Part shown: positions 1 through 8,530 of the stretch, piece by piece | Numbering within the stretch: position 1 is the first letter of the stretch | How the letters are laid out: each line of letters begins with the position of its first letter | Origin: Pseudomonas entomophila | GTDB lineage: Bacteria; Pseudomonadota; Gammaproteobacteria; Pseudomonadales; Pseudomonadaceae | NCBI RefSeq assembly: GCF_029478665.1 | Contig: NZ_JARPQB010000001.1 | Location: forward strand, 62,001-126,000 | Reading direction: 5' to 3' | Length of the DNA stretch: 64,000 bases | The notes under the pieces: model-generated | Databases searched by the model: none | Told to the model about the DNA's origin: nothing | What the model saw: the letters and a program-made list of their open reading frames with translations, nothing else | Position numbers and translations under genes: made by a program

Positions 1-693
1 AAGCCCCGGTCGACGGCGCGGTTCCTCTCCGGCTTGCGTGGTTTCTACCGCTATTTGCTGCGTGAGCGGATGATTGCCGTCGACCCGACGTTGCAGGTCG
101 ACATGCCGCAACTCGGTCGTCCGTTGCCCAAATCCTTGTCGGAAGCCGATGTCGAAGCGTTGCTCAAGGCCCCCGACCTGGGCGAGGCCATCGGCCAGCG
201 CGACCGGGCCATGCTCGAAGTGCTCTACGCCTGCGGGTTGCGGGTGACCGAACTGGTCAGCCTGACACTGGACCAGGTCAACCTGCGCCAGGGCGTGTTG
301 CGGGTGATGGGCAAGGGCAGCAAGGAGCGCCTGGTGCCGATGGGCGAGGAGGCCGTGCTGTGGCTCGAACGCTACCTGCGTGATGGCCGAGCCGACCTGC
401 TCAACGGCCGGCCCAGCGATGTGCTGTTCCCCAGCCTGCGCGGCGAGCAGATGACCCGGCAGACCTTCTGGCACCGGATCAAGCACCACGCGCGGCTGGC
501 GGGTATCGACAAGCCGCTGTCGCCGCACACCCTGCGCCATGCGTTCGCCACCCACCTGCTCAACCACGGCGCCGACCTGCGCGTGGTGCAGATGCTGCTG
601 GGGCACAGCGACCTCTCCACCACGCAGATCTACACCCACGTGGCCAAGGCGCGGCTGCAGCAGTTGCACGCCCAGCACCACCCGCGTGGATGA
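1..693 (+). CDS. xerD: Tyrosine recombinase XerD (5' end outside window)
   Basis: Site-specific tyrosine recombinase that, with XerC, resolves chromosome dimers at dif near the terminus. The frame is open from base 1 and runs through STARFLSGLRGFYRYLL, so the gene begins upstream of the window and about 230 C-terminal residues are visible. The catalytic set is present in order: Arg in RVTELVSL, Lys in the GKGSKERLVP hairpin, HTLRHAFATHLL (H-x-x-R), His in LGHSDLSTT and the nucleophile Tyr in QIYTHV. The sequence fits XerD of pseudomonads, and dsbC followed by hom downstream is the usual arrangement there. An integron or phage integrase is unlikely because the flanks are entirely housekeeping genes. 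Confidence 0.95.
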   Translation, partial: KPRSTARFLSGLRGFYRYLLRERMIAVDPTLQVDMPQLGRPLPKSLSEADVEALLKAPDLGEAIGQRDRAMLEVLYACGLRVTELVSLTLDQVNLRQGVLRVMGKGSKERLVPMGEEAVLWLERYLRDGRADLLNGRPSDVLFPSLRGEQMTRQTFWHRIKHHARLAGIDKPLSPHTLRHAFATHLLNHGADLRVVQMLLGHSDLSTTQIYTHVAKARLQQLHAQHHPRG

Positions 694-846
694 ATGATAT
701 TCATGTTCCGCCGACCGGTGCCTGAGTACCCCTACTGCGCCGGTCTGTTGTGGTAGGCTTGGACGGTTTGTTGCAAGGGCCGACCGTTCGCCGCGTTCAA
801 GACGCGAGCGATGCCCCTCCGGCCCCGTCCGCCTTCAGGAGTTCCC

Positions 847-1608
847 ATGCGCGTGACCCAGATTTTCGCCGCCGCCGCCCTGGCGCTGGCCAGCACCTTT
901 GCCGCCGCCGCGGCCACCGAGACGGCTGCCGGTGCCGAGCAGGCGATCCGCAAGTCGTTGCAGAACCTCGAACTGGAAGTGCCGGTCGAGAGCGTCGCCA
1001 GCAGCCCGCTCAGTGGCCTGTACGAAGTCAAGCTGCAGGGCGGCCGCGTGCTGTACGCCAGCGCCGACGGCCAGTTCGTGATGCAGGGCTACCTGTTCCA
1101 GATCCAGGACGGCAAGCCGGTCAACCTCACCGAGAAGACCGAGCGCCAAGGTATCGCCAAGCTCATCAACGGCATTCCGGCCGGCGAGATGATCGTCTAC
1201 CCGGCCAAGGGCGAGACCAAGTCGCACATCACCGTGTTCACCGACACCACCTGCCCGTACTGCCACAAGCTGCACGCCGAAGTGCCCGAGCTCAACCGTC
1301 GCGGTATCGAAGTGCGCTACGTCGCCTTCCCGCGCCAGGGCCTGGGTTCGCCGGGTGACGAGCAACTGCAGGCGGTCTGGTGTTCGAGCGACCGCCGCGC
1401 GGCGCTGGACAAGATGGTCGACGGCAAAGAGATCAAGGCCGCCAAGTGCGCCAACCCGGTGGGCAAGCAATTCGCCCTGGGCCAGTCGATCGGTGTCAAC
1501 GGCACGCCGGCCATCGTGCTCGAGAGCGGCCAGGTGATCCCGGGCTACCAACCGGCGCCGCAGGTGGCCAAGCTGGCCCTGGCCGGCCAGCAGCAAGCAA
1601 CCAAGTAA
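847..1608 (+). CDS. dsbC: Thiol:disulfide interchange protein DsbC
   Basis: Periplasmic disulfide isomerase that reshuffles wrong disulfides in secreted proteins, kept reduced by DsbD. The 253-residue product has a signal peptide (about residues 1-22, AAAALALASTFAAAA), an N-terminal dimerisation domain (about 25-85) and a thioredoxin-fold domain with the active site CPYC at residues 136-139 and a cis-Pro loop (NGTPAIV). Start chosen at ATG 847 because AGGAG lies at 837-841 just upstream; a longer in-frame start at 811 would place extra residues before the signal peptide. It sits between xerD and hom and may be read with either. Confidence 0.95.
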   Translation: MRVTQIFAAAALALASTFAAAAATETAAGAEQAIRKSLQNLELEVPVESVASSPLSGLYEVKLQGGRVLYASADGQFVMQGYLFQIQDGKPVNLTEKTERQGIAKLINGIPAGEMIVYPAKGETKSHITVFTDTTCPYCHKLHAEVPELNRRGIEVRYVAFPRQGLGSPGDEQLQAVWCSSDRRAALDKMVDGKEIKAAKCANPVGKQFALGQSIGVNGTPAIVLESGQVIPGYQPAPQVAKLALAGQQQATK

Positions 1609-1690
1609 ATCATTCAGTACGCCGTCGTCATGGGGTGACGGCATGTTTCACGGTCGGCGCAGGTGCCGGCCGTTCAATGGGGAGTTCACA

Positions 1691-2995
1691 GTGAAACCGG
1701 TCAAAGTAGGCATCTGTGGGTTGGGGACCGTCGGTGGCGGTACCTTCAATGTACTTCAGCGCAACGCCGAGGAGATCGCCCGCCGTGCCGGGCGCGGTAT
1801 TGAAGTGGCACAGATTGCCATGCGCTCGCAGAACCCGAATTGCCAGATTACCGGTACCCCCATTACCGCTGACGTATTCGAAGTGGCGAGCAACCCCGAG
1901 ATCGATATCGTCATCGAGCTGATCGGTGGCTACACCATTGCCCGCGACCTGGTGCTCAAGGCCATCGAGAACGGCAAGCACGTGGTCACCGCCAACAAGG
2001 CGCTGATCGCCGTGCATGGCAACGAGATCTTCGCCAAGGCCCGCGAGAAGGGCGTCATTGTCGCCTTCGAAGCCGCCGTGGCCGGTGGCATCCCGGTGAT
2101 CAAGGCGATCCGCGAAGGCCTGTCGGCCAACCGCATCAACTGGCTGGCCGGGATCATCAACGGCACCGGCAACTTCATCCTCACCGAGATGCGCGACAAG
2201 GGCCGTGCGTTCCCCGACGTGCTGGCCGAAGCCCAGGCGCTGGGTTACGCCGAAGCCGACCCGACCTTCGACGTCGAGGGCATCGACGCCGCGCACAAGC
2301 TGACTATCCTGGCGTCCATCGCCTTTGGTATCCCGCTGCAGTTCGACAAGGCCTACACCGAAGGCATCACCCAGCTGACCACCGCCGACGTCAATTATGC
2401 CGAAGCCCTGGGCTATCGCATCAAGCACCTGGGCGTGGCCCGTCGCACCAGCGCCGGCATCGAACTGCGCGTGCACCCGACGCTGATCCCCAACGATCGC
2501 CTGATCGCCAACGTCAATGGCGTGATGAACGCGGTGATGGTCAACGGCGATGCCGCAGGTTCCACGCTCTACTACGGCGCGGGTGCCGGCATGGAGCCGA
2601 CCGCCTCGTCGGTGGTCGCCGACCTGGTCGATGTGGTCCGCGCCATGACCTCCGACCCGGAAAACCGCGTGCCGCACCTGGCCTTCCAGCCCGATGCCTT
2701 GTCGGCCCACCCGATCCTGCCGATCGATGCCTGCGAAAGCGCCTACTACCTGCGCATCCAGGCCAAGGACCATCCGGGCGTGCTCGCCCAGGTCGCCAGC
2801 ATCCTCTCGGAGCGCGGTATCAACATCGAGTCGATCATGCAGAAGGAAGCGGAAGAGCAGGATGGCCTGGTCCCAATGATCCTGCTCACGCATCGTGTGG
2901 TCGAGCAACGCATCGACGACGCCATCGTCGCCCTGGAAGCGCTTCAGGACGTGGTCGGCAAGGTCGTGCGCATCCGCGTCGAACAGCTCAATTAA
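1691..2995 (+). CDS. hom: Homoserine dehydrogenase
   Basis: NAD(P)H-dependent reduction of aspartate semialdehyde to homoserine, the branch step towards threonine and methionine. The 434-residue protein has an N-terminal Rossmann motif (GICGLGTVGGGT, about residues 7-18), the central catalytic domain (TANKALIAVHG; GIINGTGNFILTEM) and a C-terminal ACT domain (about 350-430, beginning YYLRIQAKDHPGVLAQ), the likely site of threonine feedback inhibition. Start is GTG 1691 with GGGGAG immediately upstream; the in-frame extension to 1643 lacks homology to the family. thrC follows after 51 bases, so hom-thrC is probably one operon ended by the terminator at 4477. Confidence 0.96.
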   Translation: MKPVKVGICGLGTVGGGTFNVLQRNAEEIARRAGRGIEVAQIAMRSQNPNCQITGTPITADVFEVASNPEIDIVIELIGGYTIARDLVLKAIENGKHVVTANKALIAVHGNEIFAKAREKGVIVAFEAAVAGGIPVIKAIREGLSANRINWLAGIINGTGNFILTEMRDKGRAFPDVLAEAQALGYAEADPTFDVEGIDAAHKLTILASIAFGIPLQFDKAYTEGITQLTTADVNYAEALGYRIKHLGVARRTSAGIELRVHPTLIPNDRLIANVNGVMNAVMVNGDAAGSTLYYGAGAGMEPTASSVVADLVDVVRAMTSDPENRVPHLAFQPDALSAHPILPIDACESAYYLRIQAKDHPGVLAQVASILSERGINIESIMQKEAEEQDGLVPMILLTHRVVEQRIDDAIVALEALQDVVGKVVRIRVEQLN

Positions 2996-3046
2996 TTCAG
3001 TGGCGGGCCGTCACGGCGGCCTGCACCCAGCACCGAAGGTTTGCAT

Positions 3047-4456
3047 ATGCGCTATATCAGTACCCGCGGCCAGGCTCCGGCCCTGAACTTCGAAGACGTC
3101 CTGCTGGCTGGCCTGGCCAGTGATGGCGGCCTGTACGTTCCCGAGAACCTGCCACGCTTCACCCAGGAAGAGATCGCCTCCTGGGCCGGCCTGCCGTACC
3201 ACGAGCTGGCCTTCCGGGTGATGCGCCCGTTCGTCGACGGCTGCATCGCCGACGCCGACTTCAAGAAGATTCTCGAAGAAACCTACGGCAACTTTGCCCA
3301 TGCCGCCGTGGCGCCGCTGCGCCAGCTCAATGGCAACGAGTGGGTCATGGAGCTGTTCCACGGCCCGACCCTGGCGTTCAAGGATTTCGCCCTGCAACTG
3401 CTCGGCCGCCTGCTCGACCACGTGCTGGTCAAGCGCGGCGAGCGCGTGGTGATCGTCGGCGCCACCAGCGGTGATACCGGCTCCGCCGCCATCGAAGGTT
3501 GCCGCCGTTGCGACAACGTCGACATCTTCATCCTGCACCCGCACCAGCGCGTGTCGGAAGTGCAGCGCCGGCAGATGACCACCATCCTGGGCGACAACAT
3601 CCACAACATCGCCATCGAGGGCAACTTCGACGACTGCCAGGAGATGGTCAAGGCCAGCTTCGCCGACCAGTCGTTCCTCAAAGGCACTCGCCTGGTGGCG
3701 GTCAACTCGATCAACTGGGCGCGGATCATGGCCCAGATTGTCTACTACTTCCATGCAGCCCTGCAGCTGGGTGGCCCGGCCCGTTCGGTGGCGTTCTCGG
3801 TGCCGACCGGCAACTTCGGCGACATCTTCGCCGGTTACCTGGCACGCAACATGGGCCTGCCGATCAGCCAGCTGGTGGTGGCGACCAACCGCAACGACAT
3901 CCTGCACCGCTTCATGAGCGGCAACCAGTACGTCAAGGACGCCCTGCACCCGACACTGTCGCCATCGATGGACATCATGGTTTCGTCGAACTTCGAGCGT
4001 TTGCTGTTCGACCTGCACGGCCGCAACGGCGCCGCCGTGGCCGCGTTGATGGACACCTTCAAGCAAGGTGGCGGCTTCAGCGTCGAGGCCGATCGCTGGA
4101 CCGAAGCCCGCAAGCTGTTCGACTCGCTGGCCGTCACCGACGAGCAGACCTGCGAAACCATCGCCGACGTGTTCAAGAGCACTGGCGAAGTGCTCGACCC
4201 GCACACCGCGATCGGCGTCAAGGCTGCCCGCGAGTGCCGTCGCAGCCTCGACACACCGATGGTGGTGCTGGGTACTGCGCACCCGGTCAAGTTCCCCGAA
4301 GCGGTGGAGAAGGCCGGCGTTGGCAAGGCCCTCGAGCTGCCCGCGCACCTCAGCGACCTGTTCAGCCGTGAAGAGCGCTGCACGGTGCTGGCCAATGACC
4401 TGAAGACCGTACAGGCCTTCGTCAGCCAGCACGGCAATCGCGGCAAGCCGCTGTAA
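3047..4456 (+). CDS. thrC: Threonine synthase
   Basis: PLP enzyme converting O-phosphohomoserine to threonine, the last step of the pathway begun by the upstream hom. The 469-residue product matches the long threonine synthase class: N-terminal MRYISTRGQAP, the PLP lysine in LAFKDFALQ (K112) and the cofactor-binding glycine/serine loop GATSGDTGSAAIEG. ATG 3047 is chosen over the in-frame TTG at 3041 because MRYISTRG is the conserved N-terminus and AAGG lies just upstream. A strong hairpin terminator follows 20 bases after the stop. Confidence 0.97.
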   Translation: MRYISTRGQAPALNFEDVLLAGLASDGGLYVPENLPRFTQEEIASWAGLPYHELAFRVMRPFVDGCIADADFKKILEETYGNFAHAAVAPLRQLNGNEWVMELFHGPTLAFKDFALQLLGRLLDHVLVKRGERVVIVGATSGDTGSAAIEGCRRCDNVDIFILHPHQRVSEVQRRQMTTILGDNIHNIAIEGNFDDCQEMVKASFADQSFLKGTRLVAVNSINWARIMAQIVYYFHAALQLGGPARSVAFSVPTGNFGDIFAGYLARNMGLPISQLVVATNRNDILHRFMSGNQYVKDALHPTLSPSMDIMVSSNFERLLFDLHGRNGAAVAALMDTFKQGGGFSVEADRWTEARKLFDSLAVTDEQTCETIADVFKSTGEVLDPHTAIGVKAARECRRSLDTPMVVLGTAHPVKFPEAVEKAGVGKALELPAHLSDLFSREERCTVLANDLKTVQAFVSQHGNRGKPL

Positions 4457-4476
4457 GCGTCTTTCGGCCTGCGAAG

Positions 4477-4503
4477 AAACCGCCCAATGGGCGGTTTTTT
4501 CTT
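4477..4503 (+). terminator. Rho-independent terminator after thrC
   Basis: Perfect 9-bp stem (AAACCGCCC 4477-4485, loop AAT, GGGCGGTTT 4489-4497) running straight into a T tract. It lies just after thrC and should end hom-thrC transcription. Confidence 0.92.
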
Positions 4504-4610
4504 TGCGGACCAATCCTGCGCGCCATTCGGCTTTTTCCTATATCTAAGCGCCTGGAGCCTACCTAGAGTGAGCGCCCATCCGAGCTGGCAGCCACGAACA
4601 GGAGAAGCGC

Positions 4611-5021
4611 ATGCGCAGGCTTCATGTCCTCATTCATCAGGTCCGTCCCTCCCATCAGATCCTCCTGCACCAGGCATTCAATGCCCTTGGCGTGTTCAAC
4701 GTGCGCCTGCACGATCAACTGTCGTCCCTCAAGGCCAGCCTGGCTCAGGCAAGTCCCTTGGATGTGCTGGTACTTGACCATGGCATGCCCAGGCGCACCG
4801 GGCAGGCGTTGATCGATCATCTTGAGCGGGTGTCGGAGCCGCGTGCCTTGCTGTTCGTCGGGCAAGCCGACGAACAGGGCCCGGATCTGGCCAGGGAGGC
4901 TCGCAAGAGGGGGCTGAAGGTTATTGCTGAGCTGCCTTGGCCTCTGTCGACCAGCGTGCTGGACGCTGCGCTCAAACGCCTGAAAGGCTCTCCCGACGAT
5001 GGGGTGGGGCGGGCTGGCTGA
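4611..5021 (+). CDS. Degenerate receiver-domain (CheY-like) protein
   Basis: 136 residues with the alternating beta/alpha pattern of a stand-alone response-regulator receiver. The putative phosphoacceptor strand is present (PLDVLVLDHGMP, D56), followed by the typical GQALIDHLE helix and RALLFVG strand. The Mg-binding acidic pair after beta-1 is missing (VLIHQVRPSH, no Asp/Glu), and the conserved Lys after beta-5 is replaced (VIAELPWP). There is no output domain. A good Shine-Dalgarno (AGGAGA 4600-4605) fixes the start. It is the first gene after the thrC terminator and precedes a small unknown gene on the same strand. By inference it is a phosphorylation-independent or atypical signalling partner; the target is unknown. 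Confidence 0.75.
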   Translation: MRRLHVLIHQVRPSHQILLHQAFNALGVFNVRLHDQLSSLKASLAQASPLDVLVLDHGMPRRTGQALIDHLERVSEPRALLFVGQADEQGPDLAREARKRGLKVIAELPWPLSTSVLDAALKRLKGSPDDGVGRAG

Positions 5022-5102
5022 ACTGTCATATTCACCGCGCATGCTCGTCGGGAAGGGCCTGGAGTGGAGAACTTTCCAACAGGTCCGAAGGTCAGTTCCT
5101 CC

Positions 5103-5411
5103 ATGTCCACCACCCAGCGAGTGATCCGGATGGAAAGAATCTGCAGGCTGCTCAACGACGCTCTGACCCCTTACCACGCCTCGCTTGGCGCCCTCGACGC
5201 CAGCGGTAATCGCCAACTGACCCTCTATGACGAACAGGGTGCCGAGACGTTGCGGCGCCAGGTGTGCGCGCGGGAGTTGGTCGAACAACAGCTGCTGGTC
5301 GATCTGGTCGATGGCCTGCACCGCGACCTGCAGATCGCCGAGGGCCGCCTGCAGCCTTGTGTGGTCGCTGCCTTGCAACATCGTCAGGAACGCCAGGGAA
5401 CCTTTGCCTGA
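5103..5411 (+). CDS. Small conserved-looking protein of unknown function
   Basis: 102 residues from ATG 5103 (MSTTQRVIRMERICRLL), or 115 from GTG 5064, which has GGAAGG 8 bases upstream. I cannot decide the start with certainty. The protein is mostly predicted helix, rich in Leu, Gln, Glu and Arg (REL VEQQLLVDLVDGLHRDLQ region), without signal peptide or membrane segment. I do not recognise a named domain. It lies 81 bases after the receiver-like gene on the same strand and before a hairpin terminator at 5503, so the two may form a two-gene unit. Confidence 0.6.
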   Translation: MSTTQRVIRMERICRLLNDALTPYHASLGALDASGNRQLTLYDEQGAETLRRQVCARELVEQQLLVDLVDGLHRDLQIAEGRLQPCVVAALQHRQERQGTFA

Positions 5412-5502
5412 GTGTCCCGTCAGAATGATCAAGGGTGGTCTGGTGGTGCTTTGCTCCGGTATTGCCAGGCTACCGCCGCAAGTCCCTGAGGACTTTCGCT
5501 TG

Positions 5503-5538
5503 ACCCCGGTCGTCCTCCCCAGCGGCCGGGGTTTCTTT
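5503..5538 (+). terminator. Rho-independent terminator of the 4611-5411 unit
   Basis: Stem ACCCCGG (5503-5509) with CCGGGGT (5526-5532), then TTCTTTTT. The T tract is on the + strand, so it serves the rightward genes; the leftward gene ends at 5547 just beyond. Confidence 0.8.
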
Positions 5539-5546
5539 TTGCCTGG

Positions 5547-6419
5547 CTAGCGCGGTGCCTGATCGTCGAAAAAGTGCCGGGCCTGCTCGAGGTAGTCCGT
5601 CTGCAGCTCAGGGTCCAGCCAGCGTGCGTAGAGGCCCGGCAGCGTGTCGCGGCGCAATTCGGGCAGCAACTGGTCGACATGGGCGATGGCCTCACGCCCC
5701 AGGGGGGTGTCCGAGCAGCCCACATGGAGGAACTGGTAGCGGTTCACGCCCTGGATCGGGTGAAAGCGGTAGTCGTCCAGCGAGCCACCCTGCTGCTGGA
5801 TCAGGTAGCGCATTTCGGGCCAATAGCCGAGTACCAGTTGCAGGCGCCCCAGTTGCTGCATCTGCAGCAGGCTGGCGGTGGCGTCGTTGCCGTAGTGGCG
5901 GCTGAAGGCGCTGTCAGGCAATTGGCGGAGGATCTCGTCCACCTGGGTGCTGTAGCTGCGCTCGGCGACGATGCCCAGCTTGAGCTGGGTCTGGTTCAGC
6001 AAGCGTTTGAGGTCGACCTGTTGCTCGTCCAGGAAGGGGGCAAGCAGCGCCTCGTCCTGCTTGCGTACCACCAGCCCGCTGCTCAGCACACCCAGCGAGG
6101 CCAGGGAGAAATGTACGTACTTCTCACGCTCCGGAGTCCAGAGCAGGGTCGGGTCGCAGGTGAAACTGGGTTCCTGGAGCATCTGCAGGCCCCGGGCGCG
6201 GTTGACCCGGACAATGCTGTGGTCGTACTCGGGCATCTGTGCAATCAGCATTGGCAGTAACTGATCGATCACGCCTTGGCCCTTGGCGGCCCCTTCGAAG
6301 ATAGTGAATGGCGGCAGGTCGCGCACCAGCCAGAGCAGGCGCTCCTTGGCCTGGACTGAGGGTCCTGCAAGCAGGAACAGTATCAGGCAGCACAGCGTGG
6401 ACAGGCGACCGAGGCGCAT
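5547..6419 (-). CDS. Periplasmic solute-binding-like protein (TIGR02285-like)
   Basis: 290 residues beginning with a clear signal peptide (MRLGRLSTLCCLILFLLAGPSVQA), then a type-3 extracellular solute-binding fold: LLWLVRDLPPFTIFEG at the first strand, a hinge region around LGVLSSGLVVRK and a LKLGIVAERSYS strand before the second lobe. The overall pattern resembles the orphan solute-binding family often found in pseudomonads that binds unknown small molecules. No permease or ATPase gene lies next to it, so transport is not implied; it could be a sensor or scavenging protein. The downstream-in-transcription side meets a + strand terminator. The upstream neighbour on the same strand is the CoA-transferase gene, 12 bases away, so they may be co-transcribed. 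Confidence 0.8.
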   Translation of the reverse strand: MRLGRLSTLCCLILFLLAGPSVQAKERLLWLVRDLPPFTIFEGAAKGQGVIDQLLPMLIAQMPEYDHSIVRVNRARGLQMLQEPSFTCDPTLLWTPEREKYVHFSLASLGVLSSGLVVRKQDEALLAPFLDEQQVDLKRLLNQTQLKLGIVAERSYSTQVDEILRQLPDSAFSRHYGNDATASLLQMQQLGRLQLVLGYWPEMRYLIQQQGGSLDDYRFHPIQGVNRYQFLHVGCSDTPLGREAIAHVDQLLPELRRDTLPGLYARWLDPELQTDYLEQARHFFDDQAPR

Positions 6420-6431
6420 GCAACTGGCAGG

Positions 6432-7631
6432 TCAGACCGCGCCGGCTTCACGCAGGCGGGCGATGGCCGCCGCGTCGTAGCCCAGGCTGCTGAGTACCGT
6501 GGCGGTGTGTTCGCCGAGGGTCGGGCCGACCCACTCGGCGGAGCCGGGCGTTTCGGAGAGTTTGGGCACGATGCCGGGCATCTTGAAGGGCTTGCCATCC
6601 GGCAGCCGGGCCTGGAGGAACATTTCGCGGGCCAGGTACTGCGGATCGCTGAACATGTCCTCGGCCGAATAGATGCGGCTGGCCGGTACCTCGGCCGCGT
6701 TGAGCGTCTGCATTACCTCGGCCAGCGGCAGGCTGTTGGCCCAACGGTCGATCACCCCGTACAGCTCGTCCCGGCGCGCATCGCGGCCATCGTTGGTGGC
6801 CAGCGTGGCGTCGCAGGCCAGGTCATCGCGGCCGATGGCCTGCATGAAGCGCTTGAAGATCGCGTCACCGTTGGCGCCGATCTGCACGTGGCGGCCGTCC
6901 AGGGTGGTGTGGATGGAGGAGGGGGTGATGCCCGGCATGATGTTGCCGGTGCGTTCGCGGATGAAACCGAACACGTCGAACTCCGGGACCATGCTTTCCA
7001 TCATGGCGAAGATCGCTTCGTATAAAGCCACGTCCACCACCTGGCCCTGGCCACCATTGACTTCGCGATGACGCAGGGCCATCAGTGCGCCGATCACGCC
7101 CCACAGGGCGGCGATCGAATCACCGATGGAGATCCCGGTACGCACCGGCGGGCGGTCCTCGAAACCGGTGATGTAGCGCAGCCCGCCCATGGATTCGCCC
7201 ACTGCGCCGAAGCCTGGCTGGTCTTTCATCGGGCCGGTCTGGCCGAAGCCCGACAGGCGCACCATCACCAGGCGCGGGTTGAGCGCATGCAGGGTCTCCC
7301 AGCCCAGGCCGAGTTTCTCCAGCACGCCGGGGCGGAAGTTCTCGATCAGGATGTCAGCCTCGGCCAGCAGGCGTTTGAGCACCTCGAGGCCTTCGGGGTG
7401 CTTGAGGTTGAGGGTGAGCGACTGTTTGTTGCGCGCCTGCACGAACCACCACAGCGACGTGCCCTCGTAGAGCTTGCGCCACTTGCGCAGCGGGTCGCCG
7501 CCGTCCGGCGACTCCACCTTGATCACTTCGGCGCCGAACTCGGCACAGATGCGCGAAGCGAAGGGGCCGGCGATCAGGGTGCCGAGCTCGATGACTTTCA
7601 GGCCGGCGAGGGGTTTGCTGGGCGTGGGCAT
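6432..7631 (-). CDS. CaiB/BaiF family (class III) CoA-transferase
   Basis: Transfers CoA between carboxylic acids through an aspartyl-CoA intermediate. The 399-residue product has the family N-terminus (PLAGLKVIELGTLIAGPFA), the KVESPDGGDPLRKW CoA-site region, LIENFRPGVLEKLGL, and the catalytic Asp in TGISIGDSIAAL (D171), matching the Gly-Asp of formyl-CoA transferase. Start placed at 7631 (MPTPSKPLAGLK) with AGGATG upstream; the open frame to 7835 is non-coding REP sequence. No dehydrogenase, thiolase or ligase gene flanks it, so the substrate cannot be inferred. The solute-binding-like gene follows 12 bases downstream. Confidence 0.9.
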   Translation of the reverse strand: MPTPSKPLAGLKVIELGTLIAGPFASRICAEFGAEVIKVESPDGGDPLRKWRKLYEGTSLWWFVQARNKQSLTLNLKHPEGLEVLKRLLAEADILIENFRPGVLEKLGLGWETLHALNPRLVMVRLSGFGQTGPMKDQPGFGAVGESMGGLRYITGFEDRPPVRTGISIGDSIAALWGVIGALMALRHREVNGGQGQVVDVALYEAIFAMMESMVPEFDVFGFIRERTGNIMPGITPSSIHTTLDGRHVQIGANGDAIFKRFMQAIGRDDLACDATLATNDGRDARRDELYGVIDRWANSLPLAEVMQTLNAAEVPASRIYSAEDMFSDPQYLAREMFLQARLPDGKPFKMPGIVPKLSETPGSAEWVGPTLGEHTATVLSSLGYDAAAIARLREAGAV

Positions 7632-7957
7632 GGGGCATCCTGACGAATGGGCGTGAGGGCAGGTTGTATCACAGCTCGGCTGCGGCAGGTACTGTCGCGG
7701 GGTACAAGAAATGCGTCTGTGCCATCGGTGTTTGATGGCCGCAAGGGGAAGGCTTGGGCGATGGCTCTGTGTTGCCTGTGCCGGCCCATTCGCCAGCAAA
7801 GCTGGCTCCTGCAGGTGCCATGCGCCTGCGCACATTTGCAGGAGCCAGCCTTGCTGGCGATGCCCGGCAAAGCCGGGCCAGGAGCGTCACTCGCCCCGCT
7901 GCCGCCCGGGATCAGTTAGACTGTGCGACTTTTCTCCCCGCAAGAAGCCCATCGCCC
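7632..7957. other. Intergenic region with REP pair, divergent promoters expected
   Basis: 326 bases between the leftward CoA-transferase and the rightward YaeQ-family gene. It must contain both 5' ends. The only clear structure is the REP pair at 7791-7859 followed by a smaller palindrome (CCCGGCAAAGCCGGG, 7863-7877). I see no convincing promoter or operator. Confidence 0.7.
7791..7859. repeat. REP pair (BIME-like), tails inward
   Basis: Inverted arms CGCCAGCAAAGCTGGCTCCTGCA-type (7791-7813) and its near-perfect complement (7837-7859) separated by 23 bases. Each arm is itself a small palindrome (GCCAGC...GCTGGC) followed by GGCTCCTGCA. This is the P. putida REP architecture. Confidence 0.85.
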
Positions 7958-8500
7958 ATGGCCCAGCCGTCCACCACCTACAAGTTCGAACTGAATCTGA
8001 CCGACCTCGACCGCGGCGTGTACGAGAGCGTTCGCCAGACCATCGCCCGCCATCCCTCGGAGACCGAGGAGCGCATGGCCGTGCGCTTGCTGGCCTACGC
8101 CCTGTGGTACAACGAGCAGCTGGCGTTCGGCCGTGGCCTGTCGGACGTCGACGAAGCGGCATTGTGGGAAAAGAGCCTGGATGATCGCATCCTGCACTGG
8201 ATCGAGGTCGGCCAGCCCGACGCCGAGCGCCTGACCTGGTGCTCGCGCCGTACCGAGCGCACCAGCCTGCTGGCCTACGGCAGCCTGCGGGTGTGGCAGA
8301 ACAAGGTGGTGGATGCGGTCAAGGGCCTGAAGAACCTGAATATCGCCGCAGTACCGCAGGAGGTACTGGAAACCCTGGCCGCCGACATGCCGCGGACCAT
8401 CAAGTGGGATGTGATGATCAGTGAAGGCACGGTGTTCGTCACCGACGACCGTGGCCAGCACGAAGTGCAGCTCGAATGGCTGCTCGGCGAGCGTGGTTGA
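7958..8500 (+). CDS. yaeQ: YaeQ family protein
   Basis: 180 residues with the family signatures: STTYKFELNLTDLDRGVY at the N-terminus, HPSETEERMAVRLLAYAL, LWEKSLDDRILHWIEVGQPD and the C-terminal FVTDDRGQHEVQLEWL. YaeQ proteins adopt a PD-(D/E)XK nuclease-like fold; no biochemical function is firmly established. Start at ATG 7958; an upstream in-frame extension to 7754 covers REP sequence and is rejected. recJ follows 30 bases later on the same strand, suggesting co-transcription with a DNA repair gene. Confidence 0.9.
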   Translation: MAQPSTTYKFELNLTDLDRGVYESVRQTIARHPSETEERMAVRLLAYALWYNEQLAFGRGLSDVDEAALWEKSLDDRILHWIEVGQPDAERLTWCSRRTERTSLLAYGSLRVWQNKVVDAVKGLKNLNIAAVPQEVLETLAADMPRTIKWDVMISEGTVFVTDDRGQHEVQLEWLLGERG

Positions 8501-8530
8501 CCTGCCCTTTATCTGATTGCCGAAGGCCCC

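Noticed and set aside
7668..7679. 12-mer TGTATCACAGCT also present near 29869
   Set aside because: Both lie in intergenic DNA but without a palindrome, common position or neighbour logic. A match of 12 bases in 64 kb can arise by chance.
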